From Streptomyces sp. DH41 (GTDB lineage Bacteria; Actinomycetota; Actinomycetes; Streptomycetales; Streptomycetaceae): a stretch of DNA of 64,000 bases. Under the pieces are notes generated by a model. The model had not been told where the DNA came from and made no database searches. It worked only from the letters and a program-made list of their open reading frames with translations. How positions within the stretch are numbered: position 1 is the stretch's first letter; every line of letters begins with the position of its first letter. Location: assembly GCF_029813785.1 (NCBI RefSeq), contig NZ_JARVKY010000002.1, positions 558,001-622,000 on the forward strand. The letters are read 5' to 3'. The translations under genes were made by a program, and so were the position numbers. Of the stretch, positions 55,599 through 64,000 are shown piece by piece.

Positions 55599-56135
55599 CT
55601 ACTGGTACCCGCCGCCCGTCCGCTGTCGTCGCCGGGAGCGCAGGACGGCATCCAGGGAGAGCAGCGGGGCACCCGCCAGGACGAGCGGGGTCCAGGCCAT
55701 CAAGTAGGCGAGATCATTGCCGTAGTAGTACGGGTCGGAGGCCCAGCTGACGGTCAGCCACAGGCTGAGGGAGATCAGCGCGCCGCCGAGCGCCGCCAGC
55801 CGGGTCAACAGCCCGAGCAGAGTGCCGATGCCGACGGCCAGCTCGCCCAGGGCGATGGCGTAGCCGAAACCGGCGGGGCTCTTCAGAGCCAGGTCGACCA
55901 GGGAGGGGATGGCCGAGGAATCGCGGACGGTACGCATCATGTCGCCGACGGAGCCGGCGCCCGCGTCCTTCATGAAGGCGCTGTCGGTGAGTTTGTCCAG
56001 GCCCGCGTAGATGAAGGTGACGCCCAGGAAGATCCGTAGAGGCAGGAGGGCGTACCGGGTGGCGTGGTCCCGCCAGTCTCCGCCGCCGCCCGGATGCGAG
56101 GTGTACGCATCCGTCCGCATACCTTGAGTCATCAT
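55599..56135 (-). CDS. DoxX-family membrane protein
   Basis: 178 aa with four helices: RYALLPLRIFLGVTFIYAGLDKL, GYAIALGELAVGIGTLLGLLTRLAALGGALISLSLWL and LAYLMAWTPLVLAGAPLL. The GLDKL and FGYAIALGELAVG stretches are DoxX/TQO small-subunit marks. These proteins relate to membrane redox or quinone homeostasis. It is single; the start at 56135 is the first of a few nearby ATGs (MMTQGMRTD). Confidence 0.88.
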   Translation of the reverse strand: MMTQGMRTDAYTSHPGGGGDWRDHATRYALLPLRIFLGVTFIYAGLDKLTDSAFMKDAGAGSVGDMMRTVRDSSAIPSLVDLALKSPAGFGYAIALGELAVGIGTLLGLLTRLAALGGALISLSLWLTVSWASDPYYYGNDLAYLMAWTPLVLAGAPLLSLDAVLRSRRRQRTGGGYQ

Positions 56136-56323
56136 TGCCAGCCGCCTCTCGCCCGCGCGTGCCGAGCCCTCTCAACAGACCATACGTACGACAGGCCGCC
56201 GCTCAGTCCTCCTTCGGCAGGTTTCTTCCTGTCGGTTTCGACAGGCTGCCGCTTCGAGACGCTGCCGCTTCGAGACGCTGCCGTTTCGAGAGGCTGCCGG
56301 TCGGCAGCGGACGCGAGTGGGCG

Positions 56324-57619
56324 TCAGTCCGTCACGTCGATGGCGTACCGGTTGGTCTCCACACCCGCGCTCGTGACCACCTGGACGTCCACCCGGCCCG
56401 GTTCCACGTCCGCGGGCATCGGGACCGTCAGCAGGTCGTCCGTGGGGTTGCTGAAGCCGCCCGTTACGGGGACGAGGGGCACGTGGACGTTGACCGCGCC
56501 GATACGGACGACCATCCGGGACAGCCGGTCCGCACCCTGGGCGCCGGGCGGTACGAAGCCGGCGCCGCGGATCTCGATGTCGTCGCCGGTGCGGATCGGG
56601 GCGTCCAGGTCCCCGGCCTCCCGTGCCCGGACCACGGAGAGGACCACGGGACGCCCGCCCTCCGCGTACTTCCCCGCCATATAGGTCGCCGCCGAGACCA
56701 GTACCACGACCGCCAGTCCCCAGGGCAGGTCGGGCAGTTGTTCCGGGCGCCGGGCCAGCCGTACCGCCGCGAACACCAGGGCGACGGTGCTGATCACCAC
56801 GTACTGGATGTCGGCGAAGGACCCGCGTCCCGCGTCGTCCGTCAACAGGTCGGCCGCGCGCGGCCGGTCCGCCCGAACCTTCTGCAGCCGCTGCCCCAGC
56901 ACCCGCAGTCCGACCACCCGCCGTACTAGGACCGCGATCCCGCACACCACCGCGAGCACGGTCACCGCACCGACGCCCCGAGCGAGTTCGAGCCCGGAGA
57001 TCAGCGCGTCCCGCCGGCCGTGGCCCGAGGCCACCGCCAACTGCCCGGCCAGGACAAGCACCGCGTAGGCGACGAAGAGCACCCAGACCGCCGCGACGGC
57101 CCGGGACGTGGACAGGCGGTTGTCCTCGCCGATGACCGGAGCCAGCGCCCCACCCCGCGCCCGGTGGAACCACGACGCCGCCGTCAGCGCACCGGCCACG
57201 ACCAGCGCCGCCGCGAGCCCGGCGGTGCGCGCCGCCGTCCAGCCGGCCCCGATCGCGGTGAGCGACTGCCAGAGGAGCAGCAGCACGACCGCCGCCCACA
57301 CGACGGCCGCCGTGCGGCGCCCCAGGCCCGCGAGCCACGCCCGGCCCTCGGCGCGACCGCGTTCGGCGACGAGCCCCGCGGACTGGGTCAGCTCCTCCGA
57401 CACCCACTGCCGGGAGGCGGAGGCCGAGTGGGCCACCGCGGCCGGCAGACCTTGCCCGGCGGCGAACTCGTCCCGCCTGAGCAGGAACGCGGCGACCGCT
57501 CGACGGTGCCCCTCACGGGCGCCGTGCGGGCAGTCCCCGCAGGTGCAGCCGCCCCCGTGCGCCGCCTCGTACGCGCCTTTGTCCGAGCCGCTCCCGCGTC
57601 TCGCCTCCTGCACCGCCAC
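56324..57619 (-). CDS. Membrane protein with C-terminal IPT/TIG-like domain
   Basis: About 430 aa; the start is uncertain. A Cys/His cluster (HGGGCTCGDCPHG) near the N-terminus may bind metal. Several helices follow (AAVVWAAVVLLLLWQSLTAIG, AVAAVWVLFVAYAVLVLAG, VGAVTVLAVVCGIAVLVRRVVG, YVVISTVALVFAAVRLA, LPWGLAVVVLVSAATYMAG). The C-terminal 100 residues (GDDIEIRGAGFVPPGAQ, VDVQVVTSAGVETNRYAIDVTD) resemble an immunoglobulin-like TIG fold. No family with a defined function. A longer start at 57796 has no clear ribosome site and reaches the divergent DUF4429 gene; GTG at 57619 is used. Function unknown. Confidence 0.68.
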   Translation of the reverse strand: MAVQEARRGSGSDKGAYEAAHGGGCTCGDCPHGAREGHRRAVAAFLLRRDEFAAGQGLPAAVAHSASASRQWVSEELTQSAGLVAERGRAEGRAWLAGLGRRTAAVVWAAVVLLLLWQSLTAIGAGWTAARTAGLAAALVVAGALTAASWFHRARGGALAPVIGEDNRLSTSRAVAAVWVLFVAYAVLVLAGQLAVASGHGRRDALISGLELARGVGAVTVLAVVCGIAVLVRRVVGLRVLGQRLQKVRADRPRAADLLTDDAGRGSFADIQYVVISTVALVFAAVRLARRPEQLPDLPWGLAVVVLVSAATYMAGKYAEGGRPVVLSVVRAREAGDLDAPIRTGDDIEIRGAGFVPPGAQGADRLSRMVVRIGAVNVHVPLVPVTGGFSNPTDDLLTVPMPADVEPGRVDVQVVTSAGVETNRYAIDVTD

Positions 57620-57822
57620 GACCGACGCCCGCCTTCCCGAACCCCTGCGAAAATCCAGCAACGACAACCAAGGCACCACCCGCGGCAGAACCCGTAAGTC
57701 CCATGGGACGGAAGCGAATTGTGCCGTACACCACCCCCCGCGCGCCTGCCGCCCCCGGTCCGCTCTGCTCAGCGCGGGTGACACGCGGACCGCCATGTTG
57801 ACCCGACTGCGAGAATTCCCTT

Positions 57823-58749
57823 ATGGCCGAGATCATCCAGCGCGACGGGACCTGGGCGTTCGACGGCAGTACGGTACGGATCACACCGGGTCGGCACCGC
57901 TCGGTGTCGCTGTTCCGGCAGACGTACGGAGAGGTCTCGGTGCCGCTGGAGGCCGTCGCGGGCATCGCCCACGAGCCGGAACGCAAACGCGGGCGGCTGC
58001 GGCTGCGGCTGCGTGAGGGCGCCGACCCCCTCCTCCAGGCGACCGGCGGCCGGCTGCCCGACGCGGCGGACCCGTACCGGCTCACGGTGGAGACCGATCG
58101 CCGCGGGGTCGCCGAGTACGTCGCCGAGGAGATCCGCCACGCGCTGCTCCTCGACCAGATCCCCAAGGAGCCCACGAAGGCCTACCTGCTGCCCGGGCCG
58201 CCGGTGCCGGTCTCGGCGCGTTCCTCGGACGGCACGGTCTCCTTCGACGGCACCCAGGTCCGGATCGACTGGGCCGACACCTCCGACCGGATCAAGCGCG
58301 CCGCCGGCCCGCGGATCATCGCCGTCGGCGATCTGACGCAGGTCGAGTGGCTGCCCAACTCGGGTTCGGAGGACGGTTTCCTGCGGTTCGTGACCCGGGA
58401 GACGGCGTTCGCCGCACTGCCGCCGGAGAAGGACCCGTACGCCCTGGATCTGTGGGGCAGCGCCCGCCGCGACCTGCTCACCGCACTGATCGCCACCGCG
58501 GTCACGGCCCGGCTGCCGCACCCGTCGGCCGGTACGCGCGGCGCCTGCCGGCGGCGCGCGACCGTCTCACCACCATCCGCCGTACAACACGCCGTGCCGA
58601 CCGACGCGCCGACCGCCGTACCGCCTCCGGCCGATCATCACGACGTCCTGTTGCGCCGGCTGCGCGAGCTGGGCGACCTGCATCGCAGCGGCGTGCTCAC
58701 GGACGCGGAGTTCGCCATGACCAAAGCGGCCGTACTCCGGAGTTTCTGA
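57823..58749 (+). CDS. DUF4429-SHOCT protein
   Basis: 308 aa. Two DUF4429-type units, each starting with IIQRDGTWAFDGSTVRI (residues 4-20) and SSDGTVSFDGTQVRIDW (133-149), and a C-terminal SHOCT motif (LLRRLRELGDLHRSGVLTDAEFAMTKAAVLRSF). Cytoplasmic, widely found in Streptomyces; role unknown (possibly membrane- or oligomer-related, from SHOCT context). The linker in between is Pro/Ala/Thr-rich. ATG at 57823 is clear. Confidence 0.9.
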   Translation: MAEIIQRDGTWAFDGSTVRITPGRHRSVSLFRQTYGEVSVPLEAVAGIAHEPERKRGRLRLRLREGADPLLQATGGRLPDAADPYRLTVETDRRGVAEYVAEEIRHALLLDQIPKEPTKAYLLPGPPVPVSARSSDGTVSFDGTQVRIDWADTSDRIKRAAGPRIIAVGDLTQVEWLPNSGSEDGFLRFVTRETAFAALPPEKDPYALDLWGSARRDLLTALIATAVTARLPHPSAGTRGACRRRATVSPPSAVQHAVPTDAPTAVPPPADHHDVLLRRLRELGDLHRSGVLTDAEFAMTKAAVLRSF

Positions 58750-58777
58750 GTTCCCGAGTTCCCGAGTTCCCGAGTTC
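58748..58777. repeat. Tandem 8-bp repeat after DUF4429 stop
   Basis: GAGTTCCC repeated three times plus a partial unit, directly overlapping the stop codon region of the previous gene. Confidence 0.85.
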
Positions 58778-58821
58778 GATATCCGACAGGAGGTGTCGGG
58801 TATTGGATCCACACTCGGTGT

Positions 58822-59304
58822 ATGACATCGAGCACCGACGCCAACTGGGCCGAGTTCGCCGCCGCCGAACCCGCACTGGCCGCCACCGTCGAGGCGCGCT
58901 TCGGCGCGTACACCCACCACACCCTCGCCACCCTGCGCAAGGACGGCTCGCCCCGCACCACCGGGCTGGAGGTGCGTTTCCTGGGCGGCGAACTGTGGTT
59001 CGGCATGATGCCGGGCTCGCTGAAGGCGCTCGACCTGCGCCGTGACCCGCGGTTCGCGTTGCAGGCGAATCCGGGCGACGGCACCGGTATGGGCGGTGGG
59101 GACGTGCGAATCGGCGGCCGGGCGATCGAGGTCGAGGACCCCGAGAGGCGGGCCGCGTACGTGAAAGAGGTGGAACCGCCGGAGCCGTTCCACCTCTTCC
59201 GTACCGAACTGACGGAGGTCGTGCGGACCTGCGTCGAGGGCGCCAGCCTGGTCGTTCAGATCTGGCAGCCCGGGGAGCCCCTGCGCACGGTCAGGCGCGC
59301 GTAG
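58822..59304 (+). CDS. Pyridoxamine 5'-phosphate oxidase-like FMN-binding-fold protein
   Basis: 160 aa. Split-barrel fold marks: FGAYTHHTLATLRKDGSPRTTGLEVRFLGGELWFGMMPGSLKALDLRRDPRFALQ. These proteins bind FMN or F420 and reduce small substrates; the cofactor cannot be fixed here. The ATG at 58822 is directly preceded by a GGAGGTGTCGG-like ribosome site some distance upstream. The next gene (guaA) is convergent with only 9 bp between stops. Confidence 0.85.
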   Translation: MTSSTDANWAEFAAAEPALAATVEARFGAYTHHTLATLRKDGSPRTTGLEVRFLGGELWFGMMPGSLKALDLRRDPRFALQANPGDGTGMGGGDVRIGGRAIEVEDPERRAAYVKEVEPPEPFHLFRTELTEVVRTCVEGASLVVQIWQPGEPLRTVRRA

Positions 59305-59313
59305 GGCCGGGGA

Positions 59314-60894
59314 TCACTCCCACTCGATCGTCCCCGGCGGCTTCGAGGTCACGTCGAGGACGACCCGGTTGACGTCCTTGACCTCGTTGGTGATCCGCGT
59401 CGAGATCCTGGAGAGAACGTCGTACGGCAGCCGGGACCAGTCGGCCGTCATCGCGTCCTCGGAGGAGACGGGCCGCAGCACGATCGGGTGGCCGTAGGTA
59501 CGGCCGTCGCCCTGGACGCCGACGGAGCGGACGTCCGCGAGCAGCACCACGGGGCACTGCCAGATGTCACGGTCGAGGCCGGCCGCGGTCAGCTCCTCGC
59601 GGGCGATCGCGTCGGCCTCGCGGAGCAGGTCGAGCCGCTCCTTGGTGACCTCGCCGACGATCCGGATGCCGAGGCCCGGACCCGGGAAGGGCTGGCGCTG
59701 GACGATCTCGTCCGGCAGGCCGAGCTCCTGGCCGACCATCCGGACCTCGTCCTTGAACAGCTGGCGCAGCGGCTCGACCAGCTCGAACTCGATGTCGTCG
59801 GGGAGGCCGCCCACGTTGTGGTGGGACTTGATGTTGGCGGTGCCGGTGCCGCCGCCGGACTCGACGACGTCCGGGTAGAGCGTGCCCTGCACGAGGAAGG
59901 CGACCTCGGGGCCGTCCTCCCGCATGATCTCCAGCTGCGCCTGCTCGAAGACCCGGATGAACTCGCGGCCGATGATCTTCCGCTTCTCCTCGGGGTCGGA
60001 GACGCCGGCCAGCGCCTTGAGGAACCGCTCCTCGGCGTCCACGACCTTCAGCTGCACGCCGGTCGCGGCGACGAAGTCCTTCTCGACCTGCTCGGTCTCA
60101 CCCTTGCGCATCAGGCCGTGGTCGACGTAGACGCAGGTCAGCTGGGAGCCGATGGCCTTCTGGACGAGGGCGGCGGCGACGGCGGAGTCCACGCCGCCGG
60201 ACAGGCCGCAGATGGCGCGCCTGTCGCCGACCTGCTCGCGGATCGCCGCGACCTGCTCCTCGATGACGTTGCCCGTGGTCCAGTCCGGGCGCAGGCCCGC
60301 GCCCCGGTACAGGAAGTGCTCCAGCACCTGCTGCCCGTGCGTGGAGTGCATCACCTCGGGGTGGTACTGGACGCCGTAGAGCTTCTTCTCGTCGTTCTCG
60401 AAGGCGGCGACCGGGACGACGTCCGTGGAGCCGGTGACGGTGAAGCCCTCGGGGGCCGCGGAGCAGGCGTCGCCGTGGGACATCCACACGGCCTGCTCGG
60501 CCGGGGTGCCCTCGAAGAGGGTGGAGGACGGCTTGGAGACCGACAGCTCGGTGCGGCCGTACTCACGGGCGCCGGAGTTGTCGACGGTGCCGCCGAGGGT
60601 CTGCGCCATCAGCTGGAAGCCGTAGCACATGCCGAAGACGGGGACGCCCGCCTCGAACAGGGAGCGGTCCAGGGTCGGGGCGCCGGGCTCGTACACCGAC
60701 GAGGGGCCGCCGGAGAGGACGATGGCCGCCGGGTTCTTGGCGAGCATCTCCGCGACCGGCATGGAGCTCGGCACGATCTCGCTGTAGACCCGCGCCTCGC
60801 GGACACGGCGGGCGATGAGCTGGGCGTACTGCGCGCCGAAGTCGACGACCAGGACGGTGTCGGGGGCGGCGGCAGCGGGAGTCGCTGATGACAC
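59314..60894 (-). CDS. guaA: GMP synthase (glutamine-hydrolysing)
   Basis: Makes GMP from XMP with glutamine amide nitrogen. 526 aa, standard length. Class I glutamine amidotransferase with Cys90 in VFGMCYGFQ, His177 and Glu179 in YHPEVMH; ATP-pyrophosphatase domain with PP-loop GLSGGVDS (229-236); dimerisation domain ending [14 protein letters not shown] at 60894 with GGAAGG 6 nt upstream is the start; an upstream extension in frame is unrelated sequence. No guanine riboswitch is visible. Confidence 0.98.
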   Translation of the reverse strand: MSSATPAAAAPDTVLVVDFGAQYAQLIARRVREARVYSEIVPSSMPVAEMLAKNPAAIVLSGGPSSVYEPGAPTLDRSLFEAGVPVFGMCYGFQLMAQTLGGTVDNSGAREYGRTELSVSKPSSTLFEGTPAEQAVWMSHGDACSAAPEGFTVTGSTDVVPVAAFENDEKKLYGVQYHPEVMHSTHGQQVLEHFLYRGAGLRPDWTTGNVIEEQVAAIREQVGDRRAICGLSGGVDSAVAAALVQKAIGSQLTCVYVDHGLMRKGETEQVEKDFVAATGVQLKVVDAEERFLKALAGVSDPEEKRKIIGREFIRVFEQAQLEIMREDGPEVAFLVQGTLYPDVVESGGGTGTANIKSHHNVGGLPDDIEFELVEPLRQLFKDEVRMVGQELGLPDEIVQRQPFPGPGLGIRIVGEVTKERLDLLREADAIAREELTAAGLDRDIWQCPVVLLADVRSVGVQGDGRTYGHPIVLRPVSSEDAMTADWSRLPYDVLSRISTRITNEVKDVNRVVLDVTSKPPGTIEWE

Positions 60895-61018
60895 GGGGTG
60901 CCTTCCGGCGGTCGGGCGGGGGTCTTGTACTGCCGATTCTACCGAGACGGGCAGGTGGCCCCGCCCCGGCCACGACGCCAGGGCCGCCCCTCCTCCAGGT
61001 CTCACCATGCGAACCGGC

Positions 61019-61047
61019 TTGGACACCGTCCGTCTCCGGGGCATACT
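61019..61047 (+). promoter_or_regulatory. Promoter of the chorismate mutase leader
   Basis: TTGGAC and CATACT are separated by 17 nt. The predicted start of transcription lies at or next to the leader ATG (61054), so the leader would be read from a leaderless or near-leaderless mRNA. Confidence 0.6.
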
Positions 61048-61053
61048 GAGGCC

Positions 61054-61125
61054 ATGCTCACGCACCAGACCTTCCTCTTTACCTATGGCAACCGGCCCAC
61101 CGGCTGCCATGGTCGTGCTGCTTGA
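61054..61125 (+). CDS. Putative attenuator leader peptide with Phe/Tyr codons
   Basis: A 23-codon reading frame beginning [13 protein letters not shown], with Phe at 7 and 9 and Tyr at 11, ending in TGA at 61123-61125. The products of the shikimate branch controlled by chorismate mutase are Phe and Tyr, so aromatic codons here are what attenuation would need. An imperfect hairpin (61085-61110, arms ATGGCA-CCGG and CCGG-TGCCAT) overlaps the second half of the leader and a terminator hairpin lies 20 nt past it. GAGG sits 3 nt before the ATG. Too short to be found by standard gene callers. Confidence 0.65.
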   Translation: MLTHQTFLFTYGNRPTGCHGRAA

Positions 61126-61144
61126 GCAACTGACAAGCGACTTC

Positions 61145-61181
61145 CCAGGCGCCCCGGGCCGACAAGGCCCGGGGCGTCTGG
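61145..61181 (+). terminator. Attenuator terminator hairpin before chorismate mutase
   Basis: Sixteen-bp arms (core CGCCCCGGGCC and GGCCCGGGGCG) with one mismatch and loop GACAA. It sits between the leader stop and the chorismate mutase ribosome site. A T-tract is not obvious, as is usual in Streptomyces. Confidence 0.7.
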
Positions 61182-61237
61182 CGTTTCCGGGTCCTGTCGC
61201 TCCGGGCACCACCGCCCTTCGACGAGGAGCCACCGAC

Positions 61238-61561
61238 ATGACCGTCACCGCAGCAGACGAGAGCACCACGGCCGCCAAGAGCACCGCGGCCGACAAGACC
61301 GGCGCCCGCACCACCGAGGCCGCCGACGTGATCACCGGCGCACGTGAACGCATCGACGCCCTCGACGACCGCATCATCGGGCTGATCCAGGAACGGATGG
61401 CCGTCTCCGCCGTCATCCAGGAGGCGCGCATCACCTCCGGCGGCCGTCGCGTGAACCTCTCCCGCGAGATGGAGGTCCTCGACCACTACCGCCAGGCGCT
61501 GGGCAGGCCGGGTACGGCGCTGGCGATGACGATGCTGGAGCTGTGTCGGGGGCGCGTCTGA
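61238..61561 (+). CDS. Chorismate mutase, AroQ type
   Basis: 107 aa. AroQ fold with [31 protein letters not shown] (active-site Arg and Lys/Arg pattern) and [25 protein letters not shown]. Converts chorismate to prephenate, the first step to Phe and Tyr. A 20-residue Ala/Thr/Lys-rich tail precedes the domain. The ATG at 61238 follows GAGGAG by 9 nt. The leader and hairpin directly upstream point to feedback control by transcription attenuation. The frame extends further left, but that part covers the leader and is not coding here. Confidence 0.92.
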   Translation: MTVTAADESTTAAKSTAADKTGARTTEAADVITGARERIDALDDRIIGLIQERMAVSAVIQEARITSGGRRVNLSREMEVLDHYRQALGRPGTALAMTMLELCRGRV

Positions 61562-61939
61562 GTGTCGTAGCCCAGTTCGGGCACCTTCTCACCCGTACGG
61601 CGCGTGACCAGGACGCGAGCCGCCTCGTTGGTCCCTGTGTCCGTGTCAGCCAGGGGCGGGCCCGAAAGAACCACGCGTGGCTCGCTGGAGCGATGAGACG
61701 GACGGCCGTGCCGTACGTCGTGGGACCTCGCTCCAGGAAAGTGACCGGACGGCAGGGGACAGCAGCCCGGTCACCCAAGAGAACGGCCGGCTCCGGGGAC
61801 GCCCGGGGCCGGCCGACGGGGCGACCGAGTTCCCCGTCGGCCCACTCGACTGCATTGCCATTCGAAGCCAGCGGCGCAACCCCCCGGCGCCGCTTCCGAG
61901 GCACCGGCGCCGCCCTGACTGACGCCGGTGCTGGCTGAG

Positions 61940-61975
61940 GAAGGGCCCCGCGGCGCACATCCCGCGGGGCCCTTC
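61940..61975 (+). terminator. Terminator in gap after chorismate mutase
   Basis: Perfect 14-bp arms (GAAGGGCCCCGCGG and complement) with an 8-nt loop, about 380 bp past the stop. The 650-bp stretch 61562-62211 is otherwise without a supportable gene; a 62-codon minus frame at 61486-61674 was considered and rejected. Confidence 0.7.
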
Positions 61976-62211
61976 GCCATGCCGTCGCCCGTCCCCCGCC
62001 TCCCGACGTCCCACCACCAGCCCCCAGCCTGCCCGTTGGTGACGCAGGACACATAAAGGTTCTGTGAGCTCGGGGGCAACCATTCACAGGTTTCACTGAT
62101 CAAACAGGCGTACGGACCGAACCAAGGGCCACACCCGCGCCCCCACACGCGGAGGCCTCCCTGACTCTCCCGTATCGCCGCACGCGGTACGCCGGACCAC
62201 CTGAGGTCTTC

Positions 62212-63231
62212 ATGAAGCTTCGTCGCGCCATGGCGGCAGCGGCCGCCACGGCAGTGATCACCCCGGTCGCGCTGCTCGCCGCCCCGGCCGCCTATGCGAC
62301 CGGTGACGCGTCGCCGTCCCCGACCGCCACGTCCAGCAGCTCCACGGGCGATCCGACCACGGACCCGTCCACCGGGGCGTCACCGTCCCAGAGCGAGTCG
62401 ACGAGCGAGACGCCCGCTCCGAGCGACTCGGTGAGCACGTCCCCGAGCGAGACGGACGACGAGGGCACCCCCGCTCCCAGCGGGTCGGAGACGACCACGA
62501 CGGCGCCCGCGGACCCGTCGCCGAGCACCTCCGCTCCCGAGGAGACGGAGACCCCGGACCCCGAGCCGTCCGTGTGCGAGGACACCAAGGTCGACGTCAG
62601 CATCGCGGGCCTGCCCGGCAAGATCGCGGTGGGCAGCGGCTGGCACAAGTTCTCGCTGAACGTGGCGAACAACTCCGGCTCCACCCTCCAGAACCTCGAG
62701 TACCTGGCCGGCGCGTCCGCCGACCGGAACGGCGAGGAGCTGTTCGAGAGCAAGAAGGTCAGCCTCCAGGCCTGGAACCCCGACGACAAGATCTGGGAAG
62801 ACCTCAACGACATCGGTTACGCGGTCGGCTACATCGGTTACACCGACGAGCTGGCGCCCGACTACGAGGTCGACATCCCGATGCGGATCAACGTGAAGGC
62901 CTCCGCCCCCGTCGGCGCCGGCTTCACGCTCGGCGCGACCATCTACGGCGACTCGGACGGCGAGTGCACCGGCTTCGGTGACGTCGCCTACCAGTTCCAG
63001 ATCGTGGCCGCCGGCACGGACACGGAGGGCACCAAGCCGCAGGAAGGCGGCAAGGCGCCCGTCAGCGTGAAGAAGCCGGCGAGCAACACGCCGCAGGTCA
63101 CCGGCAGCCTCGCCGAGACCGGCTCCAGCTCCGCGCTGCCGACGATCGGGCTCGTCGGCGGACTCGCCGTCGTCCTCGGTGGCGGCGCGGTGTTCGCGAT
63201 GCGGCGCCGTAAGGCCGGCGCCGAGGCGTAA
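62212..63231 (+). CDS. LAETG-anchored cell-surface protein
   Basis: 339 aa. Signal peptide MKLRRAMAAAAATAVITPVALLAAPAAYA, then a Ser/Thr/Pro-rich segment of 90 residues (SPSPTATSSSSTGDPTTDPS). A beta-rich domain starts VCEDTKVDVSIAGLPGKIAVGSGWHKFSLNVANNSGS. The end carries LAETG, a hydrophobic stretch (LPTIGLVGGLAVVLGGGAVFAM) and RRRKAGAEA, the standard class E sortase substrate. It may be a surface adhesin-like or developmental protein. ATG at 62212 is the only start with a proper signal. A terminator hairpin follows at 63265. Confidence 0.92.
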   Translation: MKLRRAMAAAAATAVITPVALLAAPAAYATGDASPSPTATSSSSTGDPTTDPSTGASPSQSESTSETPAPSDSVSTSPSETDDEGTPAPSGSETTTTAPADPSPSTSAPEETETPDPEPSVCEDTKVDVSIAGLPGKIAVGSGWHKFSLNVANNSGSTLQNLEYLAGASADRNGEELFESKKVSLQAWNPDDKIWEDLNDIGYAVGYIGYTDELAPDYEVDIPMRINVKASAPVGAGFTLGATIYGDSDGECTGFGDVAYQFQIVAAGTDTEGTKPQEGGKAPVSVKKPASNTPQVTGSLAETGSSSALPTIGLVGGLAVVLGGGAVFAMRRRKAGAEA

Positions 63232-63264
63232 CCGGCGGGGCCGGCACGGCCCGCCGCCAGACGG

Positions 63265-63300
63265 GAAGGACCTGCGCTCGGAGGGGGGCGCAGGTCCTTC
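63265..63300. terminator. Terminator after LAETG gene
   Basis: Perfect 13-bp arms (GAAGGACCTGCGC and complement) with a 10-nt loop; lies between convergent genes. Confidence 0.75.
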
Positions 63301-63328
63301 TGTGTGTTCCGTGCGGTGACCGCGTCCG

Positions 63329-64000
63329 CTACTTCCTCGGGGGCACCGCCGGTATCCCCAGGAACGGCAGTCGCAGCGCGCCGAAGGCCTCCGCCGGGAC
63401 CGCCGGGGACTTGGGCTCGACGGCGGGCAGACGCTCGTACGCCGTTCCCTGGGCCGGGCGCGGGTCGCTCTCGCCCTTGTTCGGCCAGTACGACATCGCC
63501 CGCTCGGCCTGGGCCGTTATGGTCAGGGACGGGTTGACGCCCAGGTTCGCCGAGACCGCGGCACCGTCGACGACCGAGATGCCGGGGTGGCCGTAGAGCC
63601 GGTGGTACGGGTCGATGACGCCGCTCTCGCGGGAGGCGCCGATCGGACAGCCGCCCAGGAAGTGCGCGGTGAGCGGGGTGCCCATCAGCTCGCCGACGTT
63701 GGAGCCGGCGAAGCCGTTGATCTCGGCCGCGAGGGCCGAGGCGCCTTCCGTCGCCGCCTTGATCTGCTTGGGGTTGGGCGAGCCGTGGCCCTGGCGGGCG
63801 GTGAGCAGGCCCTTGCCGACGCCCGTCGGCTTCAGGTGGGTCGTCAGGGAGTTGTCCAGTGACTGCATCACCAGGCCGATGATGGTCCGCTCCGACCAGC
63901 GCCGTGTGGACAGGGAGCGCAGGACCAGCGTGGGATGCCTGACCGCGTGGCCCAGGAAGCCCAGGACGCGGGACGCGCCCGAGGCGGTCTGCCCGGCGTA
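63329..64000 (-). CDS. GMC oxidoreductase (5' part outside window), cholesterol oxidase-like
   Basis: The C-terminal 223 residues of a GMC-type flavoenzyme are read; the start lies to the right. Marks: TAHFLGGCPIGASRESGVIDPYHRLYGHPGISVVDGAAVSANLGVNPSLTITAQAERAMSYW, which is the GMC C-terminal motif with a conserved His and Asn. The C-terminus ends IPAVPPRK. Cholesterol oxidases (ChoD type) have this shape; the N-terminal FAD motif is not visible here. It is distinct from the choline enzyme at the left edge. Confidence 0.85.
   Translation of the reverse strand, partial: YAGQTASGASRVLGFLGHAVRHPTLVLRSLSTRRWSERTIIGLVMQSLDNSLTTHLKPTGVGKGLLTARQGHGSPNPKQIKAATEGASALAAEINGFAGSNVGELMGTPLTAHFLGGCPIGASRESGVIDPYHRLYGHPGISVVDGAAVSANLGVNPSLTITAQAERAMSYWPNKGESDPRPAQGTAYERLPAVEPKSPAVPAEAFGALRLPFLGIPAVPPRK

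Noticed and set aside
59314..61434. Long N-terminal extension of guaA
   Set aside because: The GTG at 60894 has a proper ribosome site and gives the standard length; the extension covers the chorismate mutase leader region.
61486..61674. 62-codon minus-strand frame at the chorismate mutase end
   Set aside because: Overlaps the 3' end of a clear enzyme, no ribosome site and no recognisable family.

Overview
This is a high-GC actinobacterial chromosome segment, almost certainly from Streptomyces. Third-position GC is extreme, GTG and TTG starts are frequent, and many adjacent genes overlap by 4 bp. It carries typical Streptomyces families: XRE/DUF397/ATPase triads, DUF397, DUF3017, DUF4429-SHOCT, LAETG surface proteins and Ser/Thr kinases. 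From memory, the gene order (betaBA, mdh, folD, purHN, sucCD, icmB, pcrA, guaA) resembles the S. coelicolor core around SCO478x-SCO483x. I saw no tRNA, rRNA, insertion sequence, prophage or CRISPR array.

Layout. 1-3.0 kb: choline-to-betaine pathway (betA cut by the window edge, betB). 3.1-6.5 kb: a three-gene operon of unknown function in which two proteins share a 13-residue motif. 6.6-9.5 kb: mdh with a perfect palindromic operator candidate, a 15-bp tandem repeat, and an XRE/DUF2690 protein. 10-11.5 kb: folD-DUF3017. 12.5-17.9 kb: two tandem FHA-kinase pairs with peptidoglycan-directed C-termini, separated by a secreted small protein. 17.9-26.5 kb: purN-purH, membrane proteins, an XRE/sigma-like fusion, and sucC-sucD. 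27-37 kb: a hypothetical exported protein, then a divergent MoxR/DUF5682/VWA versus SWIM/DUF5691 cassette. 37-41 kb: icmB-like B12 protein, lipase, M23 peptidase. 41-48 kb: pcrA, two NlpC/P60 hydrolases (the first behind a c-di-AMP riboswitch) and small membrane proteins. 48-51.4 kb: accessory regulators (helix-turn-helix, DUF397, XRE, ATPase, a small kinase). 51.4-59.3 kb: PspC-type histidine kinase with its regulator, membrane proteins, DoxX, DUF4429 and an FMN-binding-fold protein. 59.3-64 kb: guaA, chorismate mutase behind an attenuator-like leader, an LAETG surface protein, and a partial GMC oxidoreductase.

Strongest regulatory reads. The start regions of pcrA and of the SWIM gene each carry a full match to the actinobacterial DNA-damage promoter pattern (TTGTCRGTG-N8-TAnnnT, RecA-NDp, PafBC-dependent). 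A third, imperfect copy faces the MoxR operon, so the whole five-gene cassette may be damage-inducible. The chorismate mutase gene has a 23-codon leader with clustered Phe and Tyr codons, an internal hairpin and a GC-rich terminator hairpin. The pairing of a predicted lytic transglycosylase domain with one kinase and a peptidoglycan-binding domain with its paralogue suggests a cell-wall-sensing module.
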